DNA of 64,000 bases from Streptomyces gelaticus (GCF_014649535.1 NZ_BMTF01000001.1:179872-243871), one strand, 5' to 3'. Shown: positions 33,794 through 41,394, numbered from the stretch's first letter. Program-made: numbers and translations. Notes: a model not told the origin generated them from the letters alone.

Positions 33794-34594
33794 ATGCTCA
33801 CCACCCGCTATGCCGACGGAGCGCCCAACTGGACCGATCTGGGCACCCCTGATATCGACCGTGCCGTCGCGTTCTACACCGGCCTGTTCGGCTGGGAGTA
33901 CAGCGCCGGCGGACCGGAGACCGGTGGCTACGGCACGTTCACCCTGGACGGGAAGACGGCCGCCGGGGCGATGACGGTCACCGAGAAGCAGGGGGAGCCG
34001 TCCTGGTCGGTCTATTTCCGGTCACCGGACGCCGACGCCACCGCGCGGGCGGTCGAGAGGGCCGGCGGCACCGTACCGTTCGCCCCGACGGACGTCCTGG
34101 ACCTCGGCAGGATGGCCGGATTCAGGGACCGGGCGGGGGCCTTCTTCGGCATCTGGCAGCCGGGGCGGAACCCGGGCCTGGGGGCAGTGGGTGTCCCGGG
34201 CAGTCTGTGCTGGGCCGAGCTGTACACCCCGGACGTCCCCGCGGCCGCAGCCTTCTACGACGCGGTATTCGGATGGGAGACCGCCCTGACACCGTTCCCC
34301 GGCGGAGGCGGGTCCTACACGGTGATCCGGACCAGGGGCGGCGGCCAGGAAGCGGGTTTCGGCGGCCTCGTACCACTCAACGCGGTGGCGACCAGAGCGG
34401 TGGCCGGATCGCACTGGCTCCCGTACTTCGAGGTCGAGGACTGCGACGCGGCGGTGGCGCGAGTGGAACGGCTGGGTGGCAAACTGACCCTGGAACCGAT
34501 GGAGATGGAAGGCGTGGGAGAGTTCGCCCATGTCGCCGATCCGGACGGCGCCGAATTCGCCCTGATCAAGAGTGCATCGGCGTCGCAGAGCTGA
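33794..34594 (+). CDS. VOC-family protein with two glyoxalase-like domains
   Basis: This 266-residue soluble protein is made of two VOC folds, residues about 7-115 (WTDLGTPDIDRAVAFYTGLF) and 125-255 (CWAELYTPDVPAAAAFYDAV). Both show the Gly-Trp (LFGWEYS, VFGWETA) typical of the family, and the second ends HVADPDGAEFALIK with the usual metal-ligand glutamate position. It resembles actinobacterial hydroxylase-like VOC proteins. A substrate, or a bleomycin-resistance-like binding role, cannot be assigned. The ATG at 33794 follows GAAGGAG. Confidence 0.85.
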   Translation: MLTTRYADGAPNWTDLGTPDIDRAVAFYTGLFGWEYSAGGPETGGYGTFTLDGKTAAGAMTVTEKQGEPSWSVYFRSPDADATARAVERAGGTVPFAPTDVLDLGRMAGFRDRAGAFFGIWQPGRNPGLGAVGVPGSLCWAELYTPDVPAAAAFYDAVFGWETALTPFPGGGGSYTVIRTRGGGQEAGFGGLVPLNAVATRAVAGSHWLPYFEVEDCDAAVARVERLGGKLTLEPMEMEGVGEFAHVADPDGAEFALIKSASASQS

Positions 34595-34666
34595 CCGGAA
34601 GTCATCGGCGCGCCGCATTGATGAGGCGTTGATCAGTCGTTTATCGCGGCCGGGCACTGTGGACGC

Positions 34667-34915
34667 ATGCTGATCAACACCGCGGACGACCCCGCACTCG
34701 CCTGGCAGGAGACCGCGCTGTGCGCCCAGGCGGGGCCCGAGTTCTTCTTCCCCGCCCCCGGCAGCTCGACCCGTGAGGCCAAGCAGCTCTGCAACGCCTG
34801 CGAGGGGCGCGTGGCCTGCCTGGAGTACGCCCTCGCCAACGACGAGCGCTTCGGAGTATGGGGCGGGCTCTCCGAGAAGGAGCGGGAACGGCTGCGCAGG
34901 ACCGGCCGCGGCTGA
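34667..34915 (+). CDS. WhiB-like (Wbl) iron-sulphur transcription factor
   Basis: This 82-residue actinobacterial regulator binds a [4Fe-4S] cluster and usually partners the principal sigma factor. Cluster cysteines are Cys19, Cys42, Cys45 and Cys51 in the order C-x22-C-x2-C-x5-C, followed by the GVWGG turn at residues 63-67 and the basic tail EKERERLRRTGRG for DNA contact. FFPAPGSSTREAKQLC and CLEYALANDERFGVWGGLSE are close to WhiB itself, so it belongs to the WhiB clade although it has a shorter N-terminus. It is monocistronic between a VOC and a TPR gene, with an A/T-richer upstream region. A role in development or antibiotic control is likely from the family. Confidence 0.93.
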   Translation: MLINTADDPALAWQETALCAQAGPEFFFPAPGSSTREAKQLCNACEGRVACLEYALANDERFGVWGGLSEKERERLRRTGRG

Positions 34916-34946
34916 GGCGTCCCCGCCGGCCTGGGACGATGTCGGT

Positions 34947-35447
34947 ATGAATGATCAAAGCAGGAACGGTTTGCTCGCGGCGGCCGTGCGGCTGCGCACC
35001 GAGGGCCACCGGGAGGAGGCCCGGCAGCGGCTGCTCTCCCTCTCCGTCGACTTCCCCGCGGACGCGGAGATCGCTTACCAGACGGCCTGGGCGCACGATG
35101 TGCTCGGTCTGGAGGCCGAGGCGGTGCCGTTCTACGAACGCTCACTGGCCGGGACCGGGCTGTCGGAGGAGGACCACAGGGGCGCGCTGCGCGGCCTCGG
35201 GAGCACCTACCGGGTGCTCGGACAGTACGACAAGGCCGTCGAGGTCCTGCGCGCGGGTGCCGGGCAGTTCCCGGACGACGGGGCGCTGCGGACGTTTCTC
35301 GCCATGGCCCTGTTCAACACCGGTGAGCACCACGAAGCCATGCGACTGCTGCTGCAACTGCTCGCGGCCGGCAGCACGGACCCGTCTGTGCGCCAGTACC
35401 GGGCGGCGATCGAGCACTATGCGCGGGACCTGAACGAAACGGTGTGA
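34947..35447 (+). CDS. Tetratricopeptide-repeat protein, 166 aa
   Basis: This small soluble TPR protein provides a protein-binding scaffold of unknown partner. Repeats appear as LRTEGHREEARQRLLSLSVD, AWAHDVLGLEAEAVPFYERS, LRGLGSTYRVLGQYDKAVEV and LAMALFNTGEHHEAMRLLLQ, each with the TPR W/L-G-Y-A-F/P spacing. The ATG at 34947 starts MNDQSRNGLLAAAVRLRTEG. It begins 31 bases after the Wbl gene and could be co-transcribed with it. Similar orphan TPR proteins are common in Streptomyces. Confidence 0.82.
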   Translation: MNDQSRNGLLAAAVRLRTEGHREEARQRLLSLSVDFPADAEIAYQTAWAHDVLGLEAEAVPFYERSLAGTGLSEEDHRGALRGLGSTYRVLGQYDKAVEVLRAGAGQFPDDGALRTFLAMALFNTGEHHEAMRLLLQLLAAGSTDPSVRQYRAAIEHYARDLNETV

Positions 35448-35451
35448 GACA

Positions 35452-35481
35452 GGCGCGGGGCGTCGGTCGCCGCCCCGCGCC
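35452..35481. terminator. Hairpin between TPR and desaturase genes
   Basis: A perfect 11-bp stem (GGCGCGGGGCG with CGCCCCGCGCC) and 8-nt loop lies 4 bases after the TPR stop. It separates it from the convergent desaturase gene and probably works in both directions. Confidence 0.7.
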
Positions 35482-35513
35482 GGGACGGAGCGGGGCGGCG
35501 GCCTTCAGGGGTC

Positions 35514-36488
35514 TCAGACGCCGGCGCGCGCGGCCATCCGGGCCTTGCGGGCCGCCAGCTTCTCGTCGAACTTGGCCGCCTCGTCGTCCAGGCCGCTCAT
35601 GTACAGCCCGAGCTCCTCCTGCGCCTTCAGGCCCTCGGGGCCCAGGCCGTCGATGGAGAGAACCTTCAGGTAGCGCAGCACGGGCTGGATCACGTCGTCG
35701 TGGTGGATGCGCATGTTGTAGATCTCGCCGATCGCCATCTGTGCGGCGGCCCGCTCGAAGCCCGGCATGCCGTGACCGGGCATCCGGAAGTTGACGACGA
35801 CGTCGCGCACGGCCTGCATCGTCAGGTCCGGGGCGAGCTCGAAGGCCGCACCGAGGAGGTTGCGGTAGAAGACCATGTGCAGGTTCTCGTCGGTGGCGAT
35901 CCGCGCCAGCATGCGGTCGCAGACCGGGTCGCCCGACTGGTGGCCGGTGTTGCGGTGCGAGACGCGGGTGGCCAGCTCCTGGAAGGCGACGTACGCCACG
36001 GAGTGCAGCATCGAGTGCCGGTTGTCCGACTCGAAACCGTCCGCCATGTGCGCCATCCGGAACTGCTCCAGCTTGTCCGGGTCGACCGCCCGTGAGGTGA
36101 GCAGGTAGTCACGCATCACGATGCCGTGCCGGCCCTCCTCCGCGGTCCAGCGGTGCACCCAGGTGCCCCAGGCGCCGTCGCGGCCGAAGAGGGAGGCGAT
36201 CTCGTGGTGGTAGCTGGGGAGGTTGTCCTCGGTGAGCAGATTCACCACCAGCGCGACCTTGCCGATGTCGGTGACCTTGGACTGGTCGGCCTGCCAGGCC
36301 TCACCGTCCTCGAAGACACCGGGGAAGTTCCGTCCGTCGGAGAACGGGACGTACTCGTGGGGCATCCAGTCCTTGGCGACCTTGAGATGGCGGTTGAGCT
36401 CCTTCTCCACCACCTCTTCCAGGGCGTACAGCAGCTGGGCGTCGGTCCACGCCTTGGGGCTGCCGAGGTGGGGAGCGGTGATCGTCAC
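35514..36488 (-). CDS. Acyl-ACP desaturase (DesA type, soluble di-iron)
   Basis: This 324-residue ferritin-like di-iron enzyme introduces a double bond into acyl-carrier-protein-bound fatty acids. The metal motifs are E-E-x-x-H as TAEEGRHG (Glu118, His121) and IATDENLHM (Glu201, His204), with NLLTEDNLPSYHHEIASLFG supplying the first-helix glutamate. The length and the start MTITAPHLGSPKAWTDAQLL fit actinobacterial DesA. It is probably monocistronic and is preceded by a strong CCTACG/CGTAGG operator at 36516-36546. It needs a ferredoxin or flavoprotein partner, not seen next to it. Confidence 0.93.
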   Translation of the reverse strand: MTITAPHLGSPKAWTDAQLLYALEEVVEKELNRHLKVAKDWMPHEYVPFSDGRNFPGVFEDGEAWQADQSKVTDIGKVALVVNLLTEDNLPSYHHEIASLFGRDGAWGTWVHRWTAEEGRHGIVMRDYLLTSRAVDPDKLEQFRMAHMADGFESDNRHSMLHSVAYVAFQELATRVSHRNTGHQSGDPVCDRMLARIATDENLHMVFYRNLLGAAFELAPDLTMQAVRDVVVNFRMPGHGMPGFERAAAQMAIGEIYNMRIHHDDVIQPVLRYLKVLSIDGLGPEGLKAQEELGLYMSGLDDEAAKFDEKLAARKARMAARAGV

Positions 36489-36515
36489 GGGTGACTCCTG
36501 GGGACGGGAGAATTA

Positions 36516-36546
36516 CCTACGGATACGTAGGTTACGAGACCGTAGG
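36516..36546. promoter_or_regulatory. Operator CCTACG-N4-CGTAGG plus extra CGTAGG half-site
   Basis: A perfect dyad (36516-36521 and 36526-36531) followed by a third half-site CGTAGG at 36541-36546, 28-58 bases upstream of the desaturase start. The AACCTACG spacing is like operators of TetR-family repressors. It probably overlaps the promoter and represses the desaturase gene. Confidence 0.6.
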
Positions 36547-36705
36547 TTAAAGCGGCGGTAAGCCCACCGCCAATCCCGCCCTCTCGATGTCCTGTTAGGT
36601 GTTGATATGTGCGCATGCCGGGGCCGGCCGGCCCCGGCCACGGGTGCTCCGGGCTGTCGGCGTACTCGGAGCGAACGCTTGCTGGGCGCGGTCGGCCGTG
36701 CGGGG

Positions 36706-36897
36706 TCAGAGCAGATGGTCCGCCGCGCCGGACTTCACCGCGGAGATCAGTGCCCGCAGCGCCTCCAGCGAGTCGCTGACATGGGCGGTGGTGTCCGTGG
36801 TGGAGCCGATGTACGCCCTGCCCTGGTCGTCGACCCCGAAGCGGAAGCAGTTGGCGCCCTCGCTGCAGAAGGCCTCGTCCCAGCAGATATCGGTCAT
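36706..36897 (-). CDS. DUF397 protein, 63 aa
   Basis: This small protein has the DUF397 pattern: CWDEAFCSEGANCFRFGVDD, then GRAYIGSTTD and LEALRALISAVKSGAADHLL. DUF397 proteins sit beside XRE/DUF5753 regulators in Streptomyces (the WhiJ and related loci) and are thought to bind and modulate them. It starts 11 bases after the XRE regulator gene on the same strand, so the two are co-transcribed. It is the small partner of the WhiJ-like triad. Confidence 0.9.
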   Translation of the reverse strand: MTDICWDEAFCSEGANCFRFGVDDQGRAYIGSTTDTTAHVSDSLEALRALISAVKSGAADHLL

Positions 36898-36908
36898 GGT
36901 CGCTCTCC

Positions 36909-37760
36909 TCAGAGGTCATGGGCTATGGATCGGATGAAGTCGCGCGATTCCCCGACGGGTAGCGCGAGAGTGCGCAGACGCTCCAACAGACCGCGATGGC
37001 GCCGCAGTTGCATTTCGGAGTCCAGCAGCATCGAACCATGCGAGGAATCGAGCTGTACGGTGTCGAGTTGCGGCACCGCGGCGCCCACATAGGTGAACGA
37101 CTGTCCGGCGCCCGGGAAACCGCCGGCCGCGAACGGGATGACCCGGACCGTGATCCGGTCGCGCTCGGAGTGCTCGACGATGTGGTCCAGCTGGGCCCGC
37201 GCCACCTTCGGACCGCCGAACTGCATGCGCAGCGCGGCCTCGTGGATCACCGACTCGTACATCGGCGGAAGGTCCCGCTCCAGCACTTCCTGGCGGCGCA
37301 GTCGCAGCGAGAGCCGGGCCGCCAGATCGGGTCCGGGCAACTGTGGATCGGCGGTGTCGAAGACCGCCCGTGCATGCTCCTCGGTCTGCAGCAGGCCGGG
37401 GATGTGCGTGGTGGTGGATGTGGTCAACTCCACTGCGTGGTGCTCGAGTTCGGCGATGTCGAGCAGTGCGGGGAGCAGTAGTCCGCGATGCTCCTCCCAC
37501 CAGCCCCCGGTGCGCTCCTGGGCCATCGCGGCGAGCAGGTCGACGAGCTCGGTGTCCGGGCAGCCGTAGTTGAAGGCGAGGGTGCGGACCCGCTCGGCGC
37601 TGATGCCGAACCGTCCCGATTCGATGTTCGGGATGCGGGTGCGGTCGACGCCGAGCAGTGCGGCGGCCTGCTGCGCCGACATGCCCGACTGCTCGCGCAG
37701 CTTGCGCAGTTCGTGCCCGAGTCGCTGCTGCCGGGCGGTCGGGGTGCTTCTGGGCGGCAA
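36909..37760 (-). CDS. XRE/DUF5753 (WhiJ-like) transcriptional regulator
   Basis: This DNA-binding regulator of about 283 residues has an N-terminal Cro/C1 helix-turn-helix (LRKLREQSGMSAQQAAALLG then VDRTRIPNIESGRFGISAE). A DUF5753 domain follows, with LLDIAELEHHAVELTTSTTT and IPGLLQTEEHARAVFDTADP, the usual second-domain opening, and FTYVGAAVPQLDTVQLDSSH. I place the start at TTG 37760, which follows GGAAGG by 9 bases and leads directly to the HTH; an upstream ATG at 37859 adds an unlikely leader. It is followed by the DUF397 gene and is divergent from the ATPase gene, as in WhiJ-type loci that affect development. Confidence 0.88.
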   Translation of the reverse strand: MPPRSTPTARQQRLGHELRKLREQSGMSAQQAAALLGVDRTRIPNIESGRFGISAERVRTLAFNYGCPDTELVDLLAAMAQERTGGWWEEHRGLLLPALLDIAELEHHAVELTTSTTTHIPGLLQTEEHARAVFDTADPQLPGPDLAARLSLRLRRQEVLERDLPPMYESVIHEAALRMQFGGPKVARAQLDHIVEHSERDRITVRVIPFAAGGFPGAGQSFTYVGAAVPQLDTVQLDSSHGSMLLDSEMQLRRHRGLLERLRTLALPVGESRDFIRSIAHDL

Positions 37761-37918
37761 GGGGCGATTCCTTCCGGGGGAGGGGTCGAAATGGCCGGAT
37801 CCGGACAAGTAGTAGCACCGTGCTCCAGGGTGCGCTACGGTCGGTAGCGCAAGTCTCACACGGGGCGACCGCGCTTACGTGTGATTGTCGCCATAATTAC
37901 CGAAATGTGAGCATCTTG

Positions 37919-38380
37919 ATGAAGGGCGCACTGCGTCGTCTCCCAGCCGTCGCATCTGCCGGCCCCCACCCGCCGGTGGCTGACAACCTGAGTTATTCGT
38001 TCGCGTTGCCCGGCGGCGCTTTCTGTGCCGGTCTCGCGCGCGGCGCGGTGGGCGATCTCCTCACCCGGCACGGCCTCGCGGAGCTTCGCGAGCCGGCCGT
38101 GCTCGCCGCCTCCGAACTGGTCGCGACCGCCTACCGGTTCACCCCGGACCGGGAGATGCTGCTGCGGGTGCACTGGCAGTTCGACGCGCTCCGCATCACC
38201 CTCTACGACCAGCACCCCTCCCACGGCTCGGCCGTGAAGTCCGAGACGTGCCGGGAGCGTCGCAGCGCCAGCATGTGGCTGCTGGCCGCCGCGGTCGACG
38301 CGCACGGCGGGGACTGGGGGCTGGCGCCCGCGCTGACTCCGTCCGGAGGCTGCAAGGCCTGGGCCTTACTCCACAGGTGA
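37919..38380 (+). CDS. Anti-sigma-factor-like ATP-binding protein, with a TTA codon
   Basis: This 153-residue protein of the histidine-kinase-like ATPase superfamily is of the kind that accompanies XRE/DUF397 genes. It contains FCAGLARGAVGDLLTRHGLA, PAVLAASELVATAYRF (the N-box equivalent, with the Asn replaced) and ITLYDQHPSHGSAV. The C-terminal SMWLLAAAVDAHGGDWGLAP resembles the GLxLVxxLxxxWG segment. Key ATP residues are degenerate, so it may not hydrolyse ATP. Leu150 is a TTA codon (38366-38368), four codons before the stop. An in-frame GTG at 37907 is an alternative start. It is divergent from the XRE regulator. Confidence 0.75.
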   Translation: MKGALRRLPAVASAGPHPPVADNLSYSFALPGGAFCAGLARGAVGDLLTRHGLAELREPAVLAASELVATAYRFTPDREMLLRVHWQFDALRITLYDQHPSHGSAVKSETCRERRSASMWLLAAAVDAHGGDWGLAPALTPSGGCKAWALLHR

Positions 38381-38415
38381 TCCCGGCGCCGCTGCCGCTC
38401 CCGTCGGAGGCGAGG

Positions 38416-38832
38416 TCAGCAGGGACCGCCGAGCAACTCGGCCAGACCGCGGTCGAGATCCAGGAACCGGTGCTCGTCGCCGACCGGCACCATGTCCTGC
38501 GCCCGGCCCAGGAAACGGCGCAACTCCGCCGTGCGGACGTGCACCATCGCGATTCCCTCGGCAGCGTGGAACTCCAGGACCGTACGGTCGTAGCCGAACG
38601 GCCTGACGCGTACGTCCCCGACGCCGGCCGCCCCGTCCATCCCCGCTGCCAGCAGCTCGCGGGAGAACTCCCAGGCGACCTCGGTGCCTTCCAGGGTCGC
38701 CGGGGCGGGGAACGCCATGCGGACGGTGAACGGATCCTTCGGGTCGTAATGCAGGGTGGCGGGAAGAGTCTCCATCCGCGGCGCGGACGCGACCATGCGG
38801 GCCTGCACGGACTGCTGGATGACGGTGGACAA
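38416..38832 (-). CDS. ssgD: SsgA-like sporulation/cell-division protein (SsgD candidate)
   Basis: This 138-residue SsgA-like protein (SALP) belongs to the sporulating-actinomycete family that guides peptidoglycan synthesis and septum placement. The family core is clear: PATLHYDPKDPFTVRMAF, EVAWEFSRELLAAGMDG, GVGDVRVRPFGYDRTVLEFH, VRTAELRRFLGRAQDMVPVG and DEHRFLDLDRGLAELL. Among the paralogues, SsgD is suggested mainly by the neighbourhood (small laccase, Wbl and beta-oxidation genes as I recall them around S. coelicolor ssgD), so the family is certain and the symbol less so. It is convergent with the anti-sigma-like ATPase gene, 35 bases apart. Confidence 0.8.
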   Translation of the reverse strand: MSTVIQQSVQARMVASAPRMETLPATLHYDPKDPFTVRMAFPAPATLEGTEVAWEFSRELLAAGMDGAAGVGDVRVRPFGYDRTVLEFHAAEGIAMVHVRTAELRRFLGRAQDMVPVGDEHRFLDLDRGLAELLGGPC

Positions 38833-39005
38833 GACCTGCTCCCTTTCTCGGCCAGATGAACGGTTCCCGGCACTGATGAAGACGACCGAAGTCCCTCATC
38901 CGTGCACCGAAAGGTGGCGTGAGCTGTGTCACCGCCCCTTCGCGCGGCCACTTGTCGACGGCGTGCCCTGGACGGGGTGCGACTCGTGGGCTAGCTTCCA
39001 GCGCC

Positions 39006-40106
39006 ATGAGGGTCAAGGGGAAGACGAGACGATTGATGTCATGGGGGCTCTGTGCGGCGGCGCTGACCGCGGCACTGGCCACACCGGCAGCCGCGGCCAC
39101 ACCGGGGGACCGGCACCGACCCGGTGAGCGGCCGGTCTGGAAACTCACCGACACCGCAACCGACGCACGCTTCCGCGGTCTTGCGGCCGTCGACCGTCGC
39201 ACCGCCTGGGTCGCGGGCTCCAAGGGGACAGTGCTGCGCACCTCCGACGGCGGCCGGCACTGGCGCGATGTGTCGCCGCCCGGTGCGGCTCAGGAGGCGC
39301 TGGAGTTCCGGGACATCGAGGCCTTCGACGCCCGGCGCGCGGTGGCGCTGGCCATCGGGGAGGGCGAGGCCTCCCGGGTGTTCCGCACGGACGACGGGGG
39401 AGCGACCTGGACGGAGTCGTTCCGCAACACCGACGCGCGCGCCTTCTACGACTGCCTCACCTTCTTCGACAGCCGGCACGGACTGGCGATGAGCGATCCC
39501 GTGGACGGGAAGTACCGCATCCTGTCCACCGCGGACGGCGGCCGGAGCTGGCAGGTGCTGCCCACCGGGGGCATGCCGCGGGCGCAGGCCGGTGAGGCCG
39601 GATTCGCCGCCAGTGGCCAGTGCCTGGTCGCATCGGGCCCCCGGGACGTCTGGCTGGCGACCGGCGGTGCCGCCACCGCACGGGTGCTGCATTCCGCCGA
39701 CCGCGGGCTGACCTGGACCGCGGCCGAATCGACGATCCCGGCCGGCGACCCGGCCCGCGGCGTCTTCGGCCTGGCCTTCCGCGACCGCCACCACGGCATC
39801 GCGGTCGGCGGCGACTACCGGGCCGGGGAGCCGTCGCCCGACGCCGCGGCCGTGACCGGCGACGGCGGACGCACCTGGCGGCAGGCAGGCTCCGCGCCGG
39901 CCGCCTACCGCTCGGGCGTCGCCTGGCTGCCGCACAGCAGATCCGGTGCGCTGGCGGTCGGCCCGACCGGCACCGACCTCACGACGGACGGCGGCCGCAC
40001 CTGGCGCACGGTCGACACCGGGTCGTACGACACCGTCGACTGCACACCGGACGGCGGCTGCTGGGCCGCGGGGGAGAAGGGGCGAGTGGGGCGCGCGGGG
40101 CGCTGA
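39006..40106 (+). CDS. Exported beta-propeller (YCF48/sialidase-like repeats)
   Basis: This 366-residue secreted protein has a signal (RLMSWGLCAAALTAALATPA). The mature part is built from repeated blades carrying Asp-box or YCF48-like turns: SKGTVLRTSDGGRHWRDVSP, SRVFRTDDGGATWTESFRNT, STADGGRSWQVLPTGG, LHSADRGLTWTAAESTIPAG, TGDGGRTWRQAGSAP and TTDGGRTWRTVDTG. Each S/T-x-D-x-G-x-x-W is a blade-closing motif. Such proteins are often called oxidoreductases or photosystem-assembly-like proteins, but no catalytic residue is seen. It is followed by a strong terminator. Confidence 0.85.
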   Translation: MRVKGKTRRLMSWGLCAAALTAALATPAAAATPGDRHRPGERPVWKLTDTATDARFRGLAAVDRRTAWVAGSKGTVLRTSDGGRHWRDVSPPGAAQEALEFRDIEAFDARRAVALAIGEGEASRVFRTDDGGATWTESFRNTDARAFYDCLTFFDSRHGLAMSDPVDGKYRILSTADGGRSWQVLPTGGMPRAQAGEAGFAASGQCLVASGPRDVWLATGGAATARVLHSADRGLTWTAAESTIPAGDPARGVFGLAFRDRHHGIAVGGDYRAGEPSPDAAAVTGDGGRTWRQAGSAPAAYRSGVAWLPHSRSGALAVGPTGTDLTTDGGRTWRTVDTGSYDTVDCTPDGGCWAAGEKGRVGRAGR

Positions 40107-40114
40107 ACCTTCCG

Positions 40115-40155
40115 CACATCTTCCCCGGAGCGGGGTCCGCTCCGGGGAAGATGTG
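40115..40155. terminator. Strong bidirectional terminator
   Basis: A perfect 17-bp stem (40115-40131 with 40139-40155) and 7-nt loop lies between the stop of the beta-propeller gene and the stop of the convergent YciI gene. Confidence 0.9.
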
Positions 40156-40458
40156 TCACTGCGAGGGCAACTGCTGGCGGTACGGGGCGAGTTCGTCCGC
40201 GGTCTTCGTCGCGAGGAACTCCGTGATCCGGTACGCGCACACGCCCTGTGCCGTGAACGGGTCCTGTGCGACGATCTTCTTGATCCGCTCGCGGTCGTCA
40301 CCGACGGCCAGGATCACCCCGCCGTCGCGCGGATTCTTGCGGCCCGACGCGATGAACACCCCGGCCGCGTACTGCGTGTCCAGCCAGGCGACGTGGTCCT
40401 GGAGCAGCGCGTCGACGTGCTCGACCGGTGCGGTGTAGGTCAATTCGAGGACAAACAT
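40156..40458 (-). CDS. YciI-family protein
   Basis: This 100-residue dimeric alpha-beta protein of the YciI/ferredoxin-like fold contains MFVLELTYTAPVEHVDALLQ, the conserved His22 and Asp26 region (DHVAWLDTQYAAG), GRKNPRDGGVILAVGD and DPFTAQGVCAYRITEF. The His-Asp pair is proposed to be catalytic in the family, although reactions are mostly unknown. It is divergent from the endonuclease V gene with 56 bases between them, so the promoters overlap. Confidence 0.88.
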   Translation of the reverse strand: MFVLELTYTAPVEHVDALLQDHVAWLDTQYAAGVFIASGRKNPRDGGVILAVGDDRERIKKIVAQDPFTAQGVCAYRITEFLATKTADELAPYRQQLPSQ

Positions 40459-40514
40459 GACCGCCAGGCTACGGGACGGCCCCGGCGGGCCCCGGCCTTA
40501 GAATCGGCTGCACC

Positions 40515-41192
40515 ATGACAAACCTTGCGATGCCCGCCGACGAGGCCGAGGCCCGAGCCGTCCAGGACGCCCTGCGTGCCCGCGTGGTGCTCGACGAACC
40601 CGGTCCGCCGCCCGGCACCGGCAAGGTCACGGGGGTCGACGTGGCCTACGACGACGAGCGCGATGTCGTCGTCGCGGCAGCGGTCGTCCTCGACGAGGCG
40701 ACCTTCGACGTGGTCGCCGAGACCACCGCCACCGGCCGGATCACCTTCCCGTACGTCCCCGGCCTCCTCGCCTTCCGGGAGATCCCGACCGTGCTGGCCG
40801 CGCTCGAATCCCTGCCGGTCGACCCCGGACTCGTGATCTGCGACGGCTACGGCCGGGCCCACCCGCGCCGCTTCGGACTCGCCAGCCACCTCGGGGTGCT
40901 CACCGGTCTCCCGGTGATCGGCGTCGCCAAGAACCCGTTCACCTTCACGTACGAGCAACCGGGCCCGCACCGGGGCGACCAGTCGCCGCTGCTCGACGGC
41001 GAGGAGGAAGTGGGCCGGGCGCTGCGCACCCAGGACGGCGTCAAACCCGTCTTCGTCTCTGTCGGGCACCGGACGAGCCTGGACAACGCCTGCGCCCACA
41101 CCCTGCTGCTGGCCCGCGACTTCCGACAGCCGGAGACCACCCGCAGGGCCGACGCGCTCTGCCGGCAGGCCCTGCGGGAGGCGACCACCTGA
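40515..41192 (+). CDS. nfi: Endonuclease V (deoxyinosine repair)
   Basis: This 225-residue enzyme cleaves DNA one phosphodiester 3' of deoxyinosine. Family motifs are GKVTGVDVAYDDERDVVVAA with catalytic Asp42, FPYVPGLLAFREIPTVLAAL, VICDGYGRAHPRRFGLASHL with the second catalytic Asp, GVAKNPFTF and VFVSVGHRTSLDNACA. The length is typical. It is a single gene with a divergent YciI neighbour. Confidence 0.94.
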   Translation: MTNLAMPADEAEARAVQDALRARVVLDEPGPPPGTGKVTGVDVAYDDERDVVVAAAVVLDEATFDVVAETTATGRITFPYVPGLLAFREIPTVLAALESLPVDPGLVICDGYGRAHPRRFGLASHLGVLTGLPVIGVAKNPFTFTYEQPGPHRGDQSPLLDGEEEVGRALRTQDGVKPVFVSVGHRTSLDNACAHTLLLARDFRQPETTRRADALCRQALREATT

Positions 41193-41241
41193 GTATGCGT
41201 ACGGATTCCGTTTGCCGATCATGACCGGCAAGCTGGTACGC

Positions 41242-41385
41242 ATGAACGAACATCGAACGTCCACTCGACCCGGTACCGTCTATCTCGCTCAGCGCCGGGT
41301 CGCGGTGGGAATGACACTCGGCATGATCGCGGGAGCGGTCTGGGCCGTTTCGATGATCTGCACGCTGGTGTCCTGGGCGCTCTGA
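41242..41385 (+). CDS. Small membrane protein, 47 aa
   Basis: This 47-residue open frame has a basic N-terminus (MNEHRTSTRPGTVYLAQRRV) and one transmembrane helix (GMTLGMIAGAVWAVSMICTL), ending VSWAL. Third positions are largely G/C and the next stop falls before the convergent HTH gene. An in-frame ATG at 41221 would add seven residues. No strong ribosome site is seen for either. It is too short for function prediction; a small regulatory or leader membrane peptide is possible. It sits between endonuclease V and the frameshifted HTH/membrane gene, and the uninterrupted antisense reading frame of that gene would run over it only because of the frameshift. Confidence 0.5.
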   Translation: MNEHRTSTRPGTVYLAQRRVAVGMTLGMIAGAVWAVSMICTLVSWAL

Positions 41386-41394
41386 GCCCCACGG

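Noticed and set aside
37761..37859. Upstream ATG start for the XRE regulator
   Set aside because: It adds 33 residues without family support. TTG 37760 has a proper GGAAGG site and begins directly before the HTH domain.
41219..41394. C-terminal extension of the HTH/membrane protein across the small membrane gene
   Set aside because: The extension has poor coding bias. The natural continuation is in another frame and stops at 41395.
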